The notes under the pieces: model-generated
Database searches by the model: none
Told to the model about the DNA's origin: nothing
What the model saw: the letters and a program-made list of their open reading frames with translations, nothing else
NCBI GenBank assembly: GCA_016866935.1
Contig: VGKS01000003.1
Location: forward strand, 1-43,322
Length of the DNA stretch: 43,322 nt
From: Candidatus Pacearchaeota archaeon
GTDB lineage: Archaea; Nanobdellota; Nanobdellia; Pacearchaeales; GW2011-AR1
Direction: 5' to 3'
Shown here: positions 33,935-42,687 of the stretch, piece by piece
Position numbering within the stretch: position 1 is the stretch's first letter
Layout: each line of letters opens with the position of its first letter
Made by a program: the position numbers and the translations under genes

Positions 33935-34895
33935 TTTGACCTCCTTTCATTTTTTGAATATTTCTTAAGAATTCATAATCTATTTGTTTAGTCAAATCTT
34001 TCCCTACGGAATCATTTCCCCAAGAAACTGCATTCTTTTCATGGTATTTAGCAGCTAATTCATAATGGACGTACCAATTTTTCTCAATTTTGTCAACCTC
34101 TTTTAAAACTTTAGAAAGTGCTTCAAGATTACCCTCTTCCAACAGGTTTATCCCATGATTAATTCCTCTTTCACTTTTCTTTATATATTCTGAAGATCGT
34201 ATTTTTGCAATAGGCTCTTCACCAATCTGGTAAGAAATGTAGTCTGCTTCTTCTTTATTGTAAATCTTATTTCCTAAAGCAACTATCTTCAAATCATGAA
34301 TTTTAGCATACTCTTTGTATTGTTTGTAGACATCTATAGATTTTTTTGTTGGTTCTACAACAATTAGAGTCATGTCGAATTTAGTAAATAGTCCTGAAGC
34401 AAAAGAATCTGCTCCGGCAGTCATATCTACTAAGATATAATCATCTTTCGAGTCTATTAAATGATTAAATAATAATTCTAAAGTCCCAGTTTTAGAGTGG
34501 TAGCATTTAGTTCCTATATCCTGCTCTGAAAATCCGCCGACTCTTAATAGTCTTATTCCATTATTTTTTAATTCAAATTTATCAAAAAACTCTTTTGATT
34601 CAAGATTAATAAGTCTAGAGCCTTCTCCAGGAGGAGTAGTCTTTATCATTTCTTTTGAAGATCCTATAAGCGAATTTCTGTTTCTAAAGAAATCTTTTAT
34701 CCAATCAATATTATTTCCAAGAGTCTTTTCATCAATTAATTTAGTATCCTCAAATCCAAGACTTGACCCTAAATGTTGGTTTATATCAGCATCTATAACT
34801 AATATCTTTTTATTCTTAGAAGCAAGATATTTTGCAAACAGACCTGTAATTGTCGTCTTTCCGCTTCCACCTTTACCGACAAAAGCTATCCTCAT
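33915..34895 (-). CDS. CooC/MinD-like P-loop ATPase
   Basis: MRIAFVGKGGSGKTTITGLFAKYLASKNKKILVIDADINQHLG deviant Walker A; YILVDMTAGADSF; VVEPTKKSIDVYKQ. Confidence 0.82.
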   Translation of the reverse strand: MRIAFVGKGGSGKTTITGLFAKYLASKNKKILVIDADINQHLGSSLGFEDTKLIDEKTLGNNIDWIKDFFRNRNSLIGSSKEMIKTTPPGEGSRLINLESKEFFDKFELKNNGIRLLRVGGFSEQDIGTKCYHSKTGTLELLFNHLIDSKDDYILVDMTAGADSFASGLFTKFDMTLIVVEPTKKSIDVYKQYKEYAKIHDLKIVALGNKIYNKEEADYISYQIGEEPIAKIRSSEYIKKSERGINHGINLLEEGNLEALSKVLKEVDKIEKNWYVHYELAAKYHEKNAVSWGNDSVGKDLTKQIDYEFLRNIQKMKGGQNVISIN

Positions 34896-35344
34896 ATAAT
34901 CTCCTCTGGAAAAGGCATAGTTATTTTATCATAATTATTGGTACGGTGCTGATTTAAATTCCTATTTTTGTAAACACCTCTTAAAAGAATTAATAGTGGA
35001 ATTCCAAGAGCTAATGCCCAGCCGGAATAATCGACAATATCGCTGGCTATTTGTCTGTTGGAATCTACATATTCAGTCGTGCGAGTTCTTCTATCGTATC
35101 TCAATGGAGGAAGACTTGTGTAATCCGTATTATCTCCCCTAACTGTTGAAACTATAGGAGTTACTTGATTTACCAGATAATTATTTACGGCCATAAATGG
35201 GGCTGCAATAGCCCCGCTGATCAGACCCGTTTTAAATAGAATTGCAGGCAGTCCATGCATAGGGCAAACGCTAAAATGGGCTAATTGCCCAACTAAAGCT
35301 CCAGCTAATGTCTTTTTCGTCAAAATTGTTCTTTCTTTACTCAT
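34892..35344 (-). CDS. Small membrane protein with HFSVCPMHG motif (start re-assigned to MSKERTIL)
   Basis: Two predicted hydrophobic stretches; overlaps the downstream ATPase start by 4 nt; the track GTG start at 35380 lies inside an inverted repeat. Confidence 0.6.
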   Translation of the reverse strand: MSKERTILTKKTLAGALVGQLAHFSVCPMHGLPAILFKTGLISGAIAAPFMAVNNYLVNQVTPIVSTVRGDNTDYTSLPPLRYDRRTRTTEYVDSNRQIASDIVDYSGWALALGIPLLILLRGVYKNRNLNQHRTNNYDKITMPFPEEII

Positions 35345-35353
35345 AACAGGAGG

Positions 35354-35384
35354 GGCCGTAAACGAAATGCATAAGTTCACGGCC
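35354..35384. promoter_or_regulatory. Inverted repeat GGCCGTAAAC-N11-GTTCACGGCC
   Basis: 10-nt arms with 9/10 complementarity, just upstream of the ATG at 35344. Confidence 0.55.
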
Positions 35385-35416
35385 TAATATTTGAACATTT
35401 TTAAGAATATTAAAAG

Positions 35417-35441
35417 CTTATTGATTTTAATTATCAATAAG
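35417..35441. promoter_or_regulatory. Perfect inverted repeat CTTATTGAT-tttaatt-ATCAATAAG
   Basis: 9-bp perfect arms, 7-nt loop, between the pilus operon end and the ATPase cassette; could be operator or terminator. Confidence 0.5.
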
Positions 35442-35474
35442 AAATTTAATAAATGGTTATCTATAAATAAAGAA

Positions 35475-36329
35475 TCACAAAAACAATTTAGCACCTGTAG
35501 ATATCAGAAAAGCCGCAATTGTCATAACAAAAGAATGTTTAATTCCGGCTTTTACAGTTCCTTCAGATAACTTCCCTATTGCAAGTCCACTAAATAATCC
35601 TTGCAAGAGCAACATCCACAATAAAGGCCTAGATAAATCATCAGTTGAGAATGCTTCATTAGAGCTACCAACGCCTATTCCTCCAGATCCCCCAATTCCC
35701 TCAAGTCCTCCAACACTATTTACTTCTTCTGTTAAAGGAATTATTTTGAACTGCATTACAAGCATTATTCCTATGAATATGAAGAATATTATGTATCCTT
35801 GTACAACCAGAGAAGAAATTGCCGCAGCTCTTTCTTTCTTTAATTTCTCAATTTGATAAATAGAAGAAGCTACAGAGTCTAGTATATCATCTATTTTTCC
35901 TCCAGCCATCTCGGCTTCTTTAATCAAAGAAATAGCCCTTTTTACAGTAATACTTCCAATATCCTCAGCAAATGTATCAAGAGCCTTACTCATAGGAATC
36001 CCCATAGATATCTGATTGGCAAGCTTTCCTATATTTTCAGTAAGTGAACCGAAATTTTTATTTCTCATATTTCTGATACTTTGACCTATAGGAGTTCCAC
36101 CCTTAACATTTTCAGCCAGAGCTCTTGCAAATTCTAAGAATTGCTCATTCTTTTCTTTTTCAAGATTAGTTTCAAATATGGTAGTCGCAACAAAAGGAAG
36201 TGCAATAACAGCCATAGCTATTCCAATGAGAAAATAAAATAGATTATCTCCAAAAAAGAAAATGAAGTCAACTACTATCAAAATTAATCCAAATATTATT
36301 CCAATCCAGTTTGCTTTTTTAAGTATCAT
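35475..36329 (-). CDS. Type II/IV secretion system F-domain membrane protein (TadC/FlaJ-like)
   Basis: FLEFARALAENVKGGTPIGQSIRNM...MGIPMSKALDTFAEDIGS...SLIKEAEMAGGKIDDILDSVA plus TM helices. Confidence 0.88.
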   Translation of the reverse strand: MILKKANWIGIIFGLILIVVDFIFFFGDNLFYFLIGIAMAVIALPFVATTIFETNLEKEKNEQFLEFARALAENVKGGTPIGQSIRNMRNKNFGSLTENIGKLANQISMGIPMSKALDTFAEDIGSITVKRAISLIKEAEMAGGKIDDILDSVASSIYQIEKLKKERAAAISSLVVQGYIIFFIFIGIMLVMQFKIIPLTEEVNSVGGLEGIGGSGGIGVGSSNEAFSTDDLSRPLLWMLLLQGLFSGLAIGKLSEGTVKAGIKHSFVMTIAAFLISTGAKLFL

Positions 36330-37642
36330 CAGTAGTTAGGCTGTTTCATATGCAAGAAAGCAATGAACATTATATTTACTATAGCTACTAAACCAATAAT
36401 TGCAGTAGTCATCTGAGTTGGATTGAATCCAGTACTTATTTTAGATATGGATATTATAACAAGAAGCATTACCATTATCATAGGAGTAGCAATAACTATA
36501 CTGATGTATAAGTCCATGAATGTTTCAGCAGATTTATTTGCCTTTTCTCTTTCAAGTCTATACTCGAGTAATAAACTATCAGCTCTTTTCTCAAAAAACT
36601 TTTTCATATCCCCTCCAGAGTTTATTGTGACTGCCATTCCATTGAGCAACTCAGAAAACTTGGAACTAGGGGTTGATAAAGAGACATTTCTTAAAGCAGT
36701 GCTTAAATCATATCCATAAAGATTTGTTTGATTCAATATTTTTCTAAATTCAGTTCCTGCAAACTCATATTCATTACTTGTTGCAATTATTCTAAATAAT
36801 TCAATAGGCTCAATACCGCTTCCAGAAATAGAGGCCATATGAATAACCACAAAAGGAATTTCCTGGTTTATCTTTCCAGCAGTTGATTTCTTTTCAGCGG
36901 CAGGATAGGAATATAGGGCTAAGAATGTCATTCCAGGAACAGCTAATAAAATCCATAATATTTTTACAAATCTTAGCATATAAGACCCAGAGTAAGCTTC
37001 TATTGATAAATTAAGAAAATCAAAACTGAAGAATAAAAAGAATATCATCACAAATACTCCAAGTATAGATGCAAGCATTATTGTTAAGAACATCATTGAC
37101 AAATAAGTTGTTGAAAGTATGTTCAGATTACTTTTTTTTATATCAAGTATTAATGATTTGAAAGATCCCTCATTTACAAGTTTCTGCGAAAAGTTAAAGA
37201 ATATTTTATTTGCAAATTTACCATACCAATTTGTTGTATTGAATTTTTCAAGCCTCTTTGGCTTTTCCTTCTGTCTTTTTTTCACTTTTTTGAGTAATTG
37301 TGAATCGATATTTAGTTCTTTTAGAAATTCAACTCTATTTTTTTCTGAGACTATAATATCAACTTCTTTTCTAGCAGTATTAATTGGTTTAATCTGAACT
37401 ATTTCAAGCCCTTTAGACTTTTCTTCTTCCTTAGGAGAGACAGAATTAATTCCTATTTTATCAAGTATTTCTGGAATACTTTCATTAAGTATCGTTACTT
37501 TTCTTATTAGCGATTCCGCAATTTTAGAATATATTCTGATTTCTTCTGCATCAAACTGCGCCTCTAGAGAGTAGATCTTATCGAGCCCACGAATCATACC
37601 TATTTGAGAGGCTATATTTGATTTCAGACTTTCAAGAATCAT
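36329..37642 (-). CDS. Type II/IV secretion system F-domain membrane protein (TadB/FlaJ-like)
   Basis: INQEIPFVVIHMASISGSGIEPIELFRIIA...YGYDLSTALRNVSLSTPSSKFSELLNGMAVTINSGGDMKKFFEKRA and TM helices. Confidence 0.87.
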   Translation of the reverse strand: MILESLKSNIASQIGMIRGLDKIYSLEAQFDAEEIRIYSKIAESLIRKVTILNESIPEILDKIGINSVSPKEEEKSKGLEIVQIKPINTARKEVDIIVSEKNRVEFLKELNIDSQLLKKVKKRQKEKPKRLEKFNTTNWYGKFANKIFFNFSQKLVNEGSFKSLILDIKKSNLNILSTTYLSMMFLTIMLASILGVFVMIFFLFFSFDFLNLSIEAYSGSYMLRFVKILWILLAVPGMTFLALYSYPAAEKKSTAGKINQEIPFVVIHMASISGSGIEPIELFRIIATSNEYEFAGTEFRKILNQTNLYGYDLSTALRNVSLSTPSSKFSELLNGMAVTINSGGDMKKFFEKRADSLLLEYRLEREKANKSAETFMDLYISIVIATPMIMVMLLVIISISKISTGFNPTQMTTAIIGLVAIVNIMFIAFLHMKQPNY

Positions 37643-37800
37643 AATATTTTAGCTAGACTCCTTTGTAATTCCATTATTTTCTGCTTTAATTGAGAAACCT
37701 TACTAAAATCTTCTTTTTTTAATGAATCCTCAAGCCCTTCAGACAAGTCTTTCATTTGAACGAGCATCTTATATGCAAGAAATATATCCTCTTTTTTCAT
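37639..37800 (-). CDS. Small pilus-operon protein (53 aa, coiled-coil-like)
   Basis: MKKEDIFLAYKMLVQMKDLSEGLEDSLKKEDFSKVSQLKQKIMELQRSLAKIL; ATGA-type overlap with the start of the 37642 gene; not in the ORF track. Confidence 0.65.
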   Translation of the reverse strand: MKKEDIFLAYKMLVQMKDLSEGLEDSLKKEDFSKVSQLKQKIMELQRSLAKIL

Positions 37801-37835
37801 AATAATAAGAATGGAATTTGCTTTATATACCTTAT

Positions 37836-39362
37836 TTACTTTATTCCAAATTTCTCAAGAACATCTTTTGAGTTTCTATAATAATCTACCACTACTTTTC
37901 TAACATCATCAAATCCAAATATTTTCTTTCTATAAAGCTCGTATATTAGTTTGGTTCTGTTTGTAAACTCTTTTTGTAATTCATCAATAGTTAAACCATA
38001 TCTAATTGATATCTTTTCAAAAACCTTGCTCTCTTTTTTGAAATAGAAGGTGTCTTGTGCAGGGTTCCATACAAAAGGAGTGTTTACCATGACCATTCCA
38101 TCTCCTTTAACATTTACTATCTCAACAATTTCTCTTAATCTACGAGTATCATTCTTTTTTATCAAGGCGTGAGTCATAATTGCTACACAATCAAGAGAAT
38201 TTACAAGAGTTGGAGATAATTCAATAGGGGGAGTTTCTAATCTCTTAATCAGAGTATCTACTGAGTCTGCGTGCATTGTACTTATTGAAGGGTGTCCGGA
38301 TGCCATTCCCTGGAACAATACGAATGCCTCCTTACCTCTAACTTCTCCTACAATAACATAATTGGGGTTTTGTCTGAATGAGTTCTTAAGTAAATCAAAT
38401 AAGTCTATTTCTCCAACTCCTCCCTTACTCATTGCAACTCTCGCAACCGCAGGAATCCAGTTATCTCTAGGTAAATTAAGTTCACGAGTATCTTCAATAC
38501 TAACAACGTGAGATTCTGGAGGAATAAAAAAAGCTATGGCATTAAGCAGTGTAGTCTTTCCAGATGCCGTTCCTCCAGCAATGAATATGTTTGCTTTATA
38601 TTGCACAAGCATCCAAAAATAAGCTAGCATCTCAGGACTAAGAGTATTGAATGAGATTAGTTGTATTGGAGTCCACGGTATCTTTGTAAATTTACGAATA
38701 GTAAAAGTAGGACCTTTAGAAGTAACGTCCTGTGTATAAGTTGCATTAACTCTTGATCCATCAGGCAAAGTGCCATCAAGCAAAGGTTCAGAATAAGAAA
38801 CATACTTTCCACTTCTCTGTGCTAACTTCTCGACAAAACTTGCAAGATGATCTACTTCTTTAAATCTTAAAGTGGTTCTTATATTATGGTAATTTCTATG
38901 AACTATATATATAGGAGTATTAGCTCCGTTACATTCTATATCTTCAATAAAATAATCTCTTAATAATGGCTCTATTTCATTGAAACCTACAAAATCTCTA
39001 TACAAATAATAGAATATTTTCTCATAACTTCTTTCCTCTATTTTCAAATTTAACTCGCTTATAAGAAATTTTGCAGTCTTATCAACATACTCCATTATTT
39101 TCTCAGGAGTTTTCTCAGTAACTACATTTACATTAATTAGTTCAATCATAGCATCTTCTAGTTTTCTTATAGTTTCTTTATCCTCATCTTTAAGTAACGG
39201 TTCCTCAACATCATATACTAATTCCCCTAATTCCTCATCCCAATAAATATGTGCATTGGCAAATGGCTGTATCAAAGAATATCTTACATCAATTTTAGTC
39301 CTATCAACGGATTTAGGCAATACCGGTACAACTGGATTAGGATTAATACTTATCATACTCAC
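37836..39362 (-). CDS. Type IV pilus/Tad-like secretion ATPase (VirB11/CpaF/FlaI family)
   Basis: IFIAGGTASGKTTLLNAIAFFIP Walker A, SIEDTRELNLP Asp box, GEVRGKEAFVLFQGMASGHPSISTMHADS Walker B/His box. Confidence 0.93.
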   Translation of the reverse strand: MSMISINPNPVVPVLPKSVDRTKIDVRYSLIQPFANAHIYWDEELGELVYDVEEPLLKDEDKETIRKLEDAMIELINVNVVTEKTPEKIMEYVDKTAKFLISELNLKIEERSYEKIFYYLYRDFVGFNEIEPLLRDYFIEDIECNGANTPIYIVHRNYHNIRTTLRFKEVDHLASFVEKLAQRSGKYVSYSEPLLDGTLPDGSRVNATYTQDVTSKGPTFTIRKFTKIPWTPIQLISFNTLSPEMLAYFWMLVQYKANIFIAGGTASGKTTLLNAIAFFIPPESHVVSIEDTRELNLPRDNWIPAVARVAMSKGGVGEIDLFDLLKNSFRQNPNYVIVGEVRGKEAFVLFQGMASGHPSISTMHADSVDTLIKRLETPPIELSPTLVNSLDCVAIMTHALIKKNDTRRLREIVEIVNVKGDGMVMVNTPFVWNPAQDTFYFKKESKVFEKISIRYGLTIDELQKEFTNRTKLIYELYRKKIFGFDDVRKVVVDYYRNSKDVLEKFGIK

Positions 39363-39405
39363 ACCTCTTCATTAGAAAAACTCCGATGCATTTAAATCTA
39401 TCCTA

Positions 39406-39954
39406 CTAAGAACCCTCAGTAATGTCTATCCAAATCTTATTACCAACTTTCCCTCTATTTTCAACAAAGAATTCATAAGGTATACTTACAGGAGAGAATA
39501 CTTCTGAGCTTCTGTCGGAACCATCATAAGTAATATTATATACATAAGGTAAAGATAATGTTATTTTGTATTTTTCAGTAAGTTCCTCTGTAGTTACATT
39601 TATTCTACCAAGACTTAATGAAACTCCAGGTTCTGAATATCTTACATTTGATTCATCAAGAACATATTTAAGCTGATCATTCAAAGAGTCAACAATTATT
39701 TCTCCTTTATCCAGTCTAAATGTAATCTTTCTTTTATTTCCAGGTGCATCAAGAATCTCTATGATTTTAGAGTCAAAAGTATTGAGTGACTCTATTGTTT
39801 GTTCAATTACACTTCTATCTCTAAATTCCTTTATTTGAGGAGTCAGTATAGCTAAAACTAACCCTATTAACGCTAATCCAATTAAGGTATATATTACCGT
39901 CTCCACCCATATCTGACCGCGTCGATTAATCATGGGAATGTAATGCTTATGCAA
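39406..39954 (-). CDS. Pilin-like protein
   Basis: INRRGQIWVETVIYTLIGLALIGLVLAIL class III-like signal. Confidence 0.7.
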   Translation of the reverse strand: MHKHYIPMINRRGQIWVETVIYTLIGLALIGLVLAILTPQIKEFRDRSVIEQTIESLNTFDSKIIEILDAPGNKRKITFRLDKGEIIVDSLNDQLKYVLDESNVRYSEPGVSLSLGRINVTTEELTEKYKITLSLPYVYNITYDGSDRSSEVFSPVSIPYEFFVENRGKVGNKIWIDITEGS

Positions 39955-40460
39955 GGTTCAATTTCTATTTTGTCTGCAACAGAGCAAACATCTCCAGAAC
40001 TAGTTAGAGCGGATATCTCAGCCTTATTATATAATTTATTTACAACATATGTTCTCTGACCACTTATAGCTGGAAATGTAATTGCCCCGTTATAGGTACC
40101 ACCCATGGGTTTTAAACTTAGATCCGAAAATCCCTGAAATATTTCAAGAACATCAGAATTACCCTTACTATCTATTAAACCAATTCTGACTGCGGATATT
40201 CCTTCCTTATTTACTTTTACAGAGAATCCTGTTTCATTCGTTCCTCCAGTAGGTGAAACTATATAACAATTAAATTGGCTTTCAGGAAATTCTACTCCTT
40301 CAAAAATATCAAGACATTCTTTACTCTCTCCTAGAGAATTATTTACAAAAGGCACAACAACAGAAAATACTATCCCTCCTATTACTATTGTCAAAACAAG
40401 AAGTAAAACTGTAGCAACAACCGGACTAACAGCTTTTCTGAAAATCATCACCATATTCAA
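39930..40460 (-). CDS. Archaeal type IV pilin (archaellin/pilin N-terminal domain)
   Basis: FRKAVSPVVATVLLLVLTIVIGGIVFSVVVPF. Confidence 0.85.
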   Translation of the reverse strand: MNMVMIFRKAVSPVVATVLLLVLTIVIGGIVFSVVVPFVNNSLGESKECLDIFEGVEFPESQFNCYIVSPTGGTNETGFSVKVNKEGISAVRIGLIDSKGNSDVLEIFQGFSDLSLKPMGGTYNGAITFPAISGQRTYVVNKLYNKAEISALTSSGDVCSVADKIEIEPCISITFP

Positions 40461-40489
40461 TAAGACAAAAACTTCTTTTTATATCTTTT

Positions 40490-40990
40490 CTAAGGAGTAT
40501 AAACGATAGTCTGTCCATCTTTTTCAGGACATGTATAAGCAATCTTTGTGCTTTCTTTTTCTGCAAGAAGTTTAGGTATTATTCTGAACTTATCTCCCGA
40601 ACTTAAAGTATTAGTTATGCAAACGTAAGACGATTTTCCTACCGTAACTGTTCCCCCAACAAAAGTCTGATCGGCAAGAACAAGACTATCAATACTTCCC
40701 ATAGAATCGTCGTATTTCAGAACTTTAATCCCATATATCGGAACATTTCCTATATTGTTTATGTCAATTGCCCAATTACTTTCACTAATACATTGACTTG
40801 CAGTAGGAGCTATCTGTACTTCAAAGTTAACATCCTCACAAGAACTTTCAACAACTCTATCTCCCTTTGTAGCACTTTCAGATAAGAATCCTCTAGCCCA
40901 AATAAATATTATAGTAGCAAGAACAATTACTATTACAATAAGTAAAACAGTAGCGACAACCGGACTAACCCCTTTTTTACCCTTTATCAT
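40490..40990 (-). CDS. Archaeal type IV pilin (archaellin/pilin N-terminal domain)
   Basis: KGKKGVSPVVATVLLIVIVIVLATIIFIWARGFL. Confidence 0.88.
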   Translation of the reverse strand: MIKGKKGVSPVVATVLLIVIVIVLATIIFIWARGFLSESATKGDRVVESSCEDVNFEVQIAPTASQCISESNWAIDINNIGNVPIYGIKVLKYDDSMGSIDSLVLADQTFVGGTVTVGKSSYVCITNTLSSGDKFRIIPKLLAEKESTKIAYTCPEKDGQTIVYTP

Positions 40991-41038
40991 AAATAAGTAA
41001 GAGATTATTGTTTTATATATCTTGACATCAATACCTAA

Positions 41039-41572
41039 TCAAGGGGCCATGCAAACAATAGTCTTTGTAACAACGGCATTAGGGCACAAAACAGGCTTAT
41101 TATCAATCCATACAACCGGTTGAACACTTATTTCTTGAGAGACAGTAGGCACAGGGCTATAAGTATAATCTCCGCAGAATTTCTCTCCAGGCTTCAAAAC
41201 TCCGGATGCCCCGTTACATATAGATATAATATTTGTAGGATCGTTTGGAGGATTCAAATCAGTCCTGTATACTCTGTTGTAATCTCCAATTTTAATAAAA
41301 GCTCCCTCGACGTTGAATAATCCTCTATTAGTCATATTTAAATCAATGTTAACATAGGTTGGAATTGTAGCATCGTTCCAAACACATTTTACAGAATCAA
41401 TTGTTAGTTGAATATCTACTTCGCATTCAGGTCTCTCGTCAGGCAAATAAAGTTTCAAATAAAAGAATACTGCTGTAGATAGAGACACTGCAATTGCTAT
41501 TAACAAAACATATCCTACCATTATACTGACAGCCTTTTTATTCAACCGTAACAAATTTTTCTCCTTCCTCAT
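41039..41572 (-). CDS. Archaeal pilin-like protein
   Basis: NKKAVSIMVGYVLLIAIAVSLSTAVFFYLKLYL. Confidence 0.75.
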   Translation of the reverse strand: MRKEKNLLRLNKKAVSIMVGYVLLIAIAVSLSTAVFFYLKLYLPDERPECEVDIQLTIDSVKCVWNDATIPTYVNIDLNMTNRGLFNVEGAFIKIGDYNRVYRTDLNPPNDPTNIISICNGASGVLKPGEKFCGDYTYSPVPTVSQEISVQPVVWIDNKPVLCPNAVVTKTIVCMAP

Positions 41573-42059
41573 TTTTAGCTAATACAAAATAAAAGTTTTG
41601 TCCTGGTTTTAATTCAAAAGTATAATCAACACCATCAATTCTTATTCTTACGCTATTAGAAGAGCTAATGTATTCGGCTTCAATTTGGTTTCCACTAGCG
41701 ATATTTATTGACGCATAGGTGCTCCCTAAGATAGTCACCCCGATAACATTTATATGATTATAATAATAAGCGTAAACCTTACTATCATTTCCATATACAA
41801 AAGCCACATCATGGTCTCCAATAGACTCGCTATAATTGCTAAGTAACTCAGATGCAAGCCTGCTTATATTAGGTTCAGCCTTAATGACTCCATAATCTAA
41901 AACTCTCTTAGTTTCAAAGCTTATTTCATCACTCAAGTCAAAAAAAGCTTCAGGCTCTTCTCTTACAGTACTTTCATTTGATATTCTCACAAGGCTAATA
42001 AGTATTCCAGCAATTATAAGCGCAGCCATCAAAAACACCTGTCCTCTTTTATTCATCAA
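41538..42059 (-). CDS. Pilin-like protein (first gene of pilus operon)
   Basis: MMNKRGQVFLMAALIIAGILISLVRIS N-terminus; 35-nt overlap with the next pilin gene. Confidence 0.65.
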   Translation of the reverse strand: MMNKRGQVFLMAALIIAGILISLVRISNESTVREEPEAFFDLSDEISFETKRVLDYGVIKAEPNISRLASELLSNYSESIGDHDVAFVYGNDSKVYAYYYNHINVIGVTILGSTYASINIASGNQIEAEYISSSNSVRIRIDGVDYTFELKPGQNFYFVLAKNEEGEKFVTVE

Positions 42060-42094
42060 ATTTCAAAGTCAAAAGAAGTTTTTAAACCATTACT

Positions 42095-42366
42095 AAAAGC
42101 GTAGGCGGGGAGCTTGCTTGACATCAAAAACTCGTTTGACCTTCTACCATCCTCGGAATTGTTTTCTGCAAGCACCGAGGCTTCTGCTTAGGGCTGCTCC
42201 GATCAAGGCCTGACCCATTTCACAGGAGCACGGTCGAACAGGACAACTCCTCAACGTCTGGTAAAAGACGAGAGTTTGAACGCTACACGTACTCCTTTAA
42301 GTTCACTTGAAGCCCGCGGGTGTTACAGCACAGGGCTAACGTGCCAACTCGCCTACGGCGAGTTAA
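42095..42366 (-). ncRNA. ffs: Signal recognition particle (7S) RNA; ends approximate
   Basis: GC-rich island; minus strand has domain IV GGGTCAGGCC...GGAGCAGCCCTAAG, Alu-domain GTGCTGTAACAC (UGUAA), and closing helix 1 CGTAGGCG/CGCCTACG (42350-42357 with 42100-42107). Confidence 0.88.
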
Positions 42367-42450
42367 CCTCTATAGAGTTTTTAATACTTTCTAATATATT
42401 ATCTATTTAAATAAGTAAAGATTTAAATATATCTATATCTTATCCAAAAT

Positions 42451-42687
42451 ATGGGTGTAATAACTATCAGCTTAGACGATGCAATAGAAGAGAAATTAAG
42501 GAAAATAGCAGTAGCTAGATTTAGAAAAAAGAAAGGTTATTTGGCAAAAGCAATTTCAGAAGCATTAAATGAGTGGGCTTCAAAGATGGAGCAGGAAAGT
42601 ATGTCTAAAGCAATATCTATATTGTTAGATGGGGTAAATTTAGGCGGGATTGTTTCCAAGAAAAGAGAGGATTTGCATAAAAGATGA
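42451..42687 (+). CDS. VapB-like antitoxin
   Basis: N-terminal VITISLDDAIEEKLRKIAVARFRKKKGYLAKAISEALNEW ribbon-helix-helix-like; overlaps PIN gene by 4 nt. Confidence 0.72.
   Translation: MGVITISLDDAIEEKLRKIAVARFRKKKGYLAKAISEALNEWASKMEQESMSKAISILLDGVNLGGIVSKKREDLHKR

Noticed and set aside
36423-36719. 98-aa + strand ORF antisense to TadC-like gene (and similar antisense ORFs at 37119, 26376, 22040, 17248)
   Set aside because: Antisense to strongly supported genes with no domain signal.
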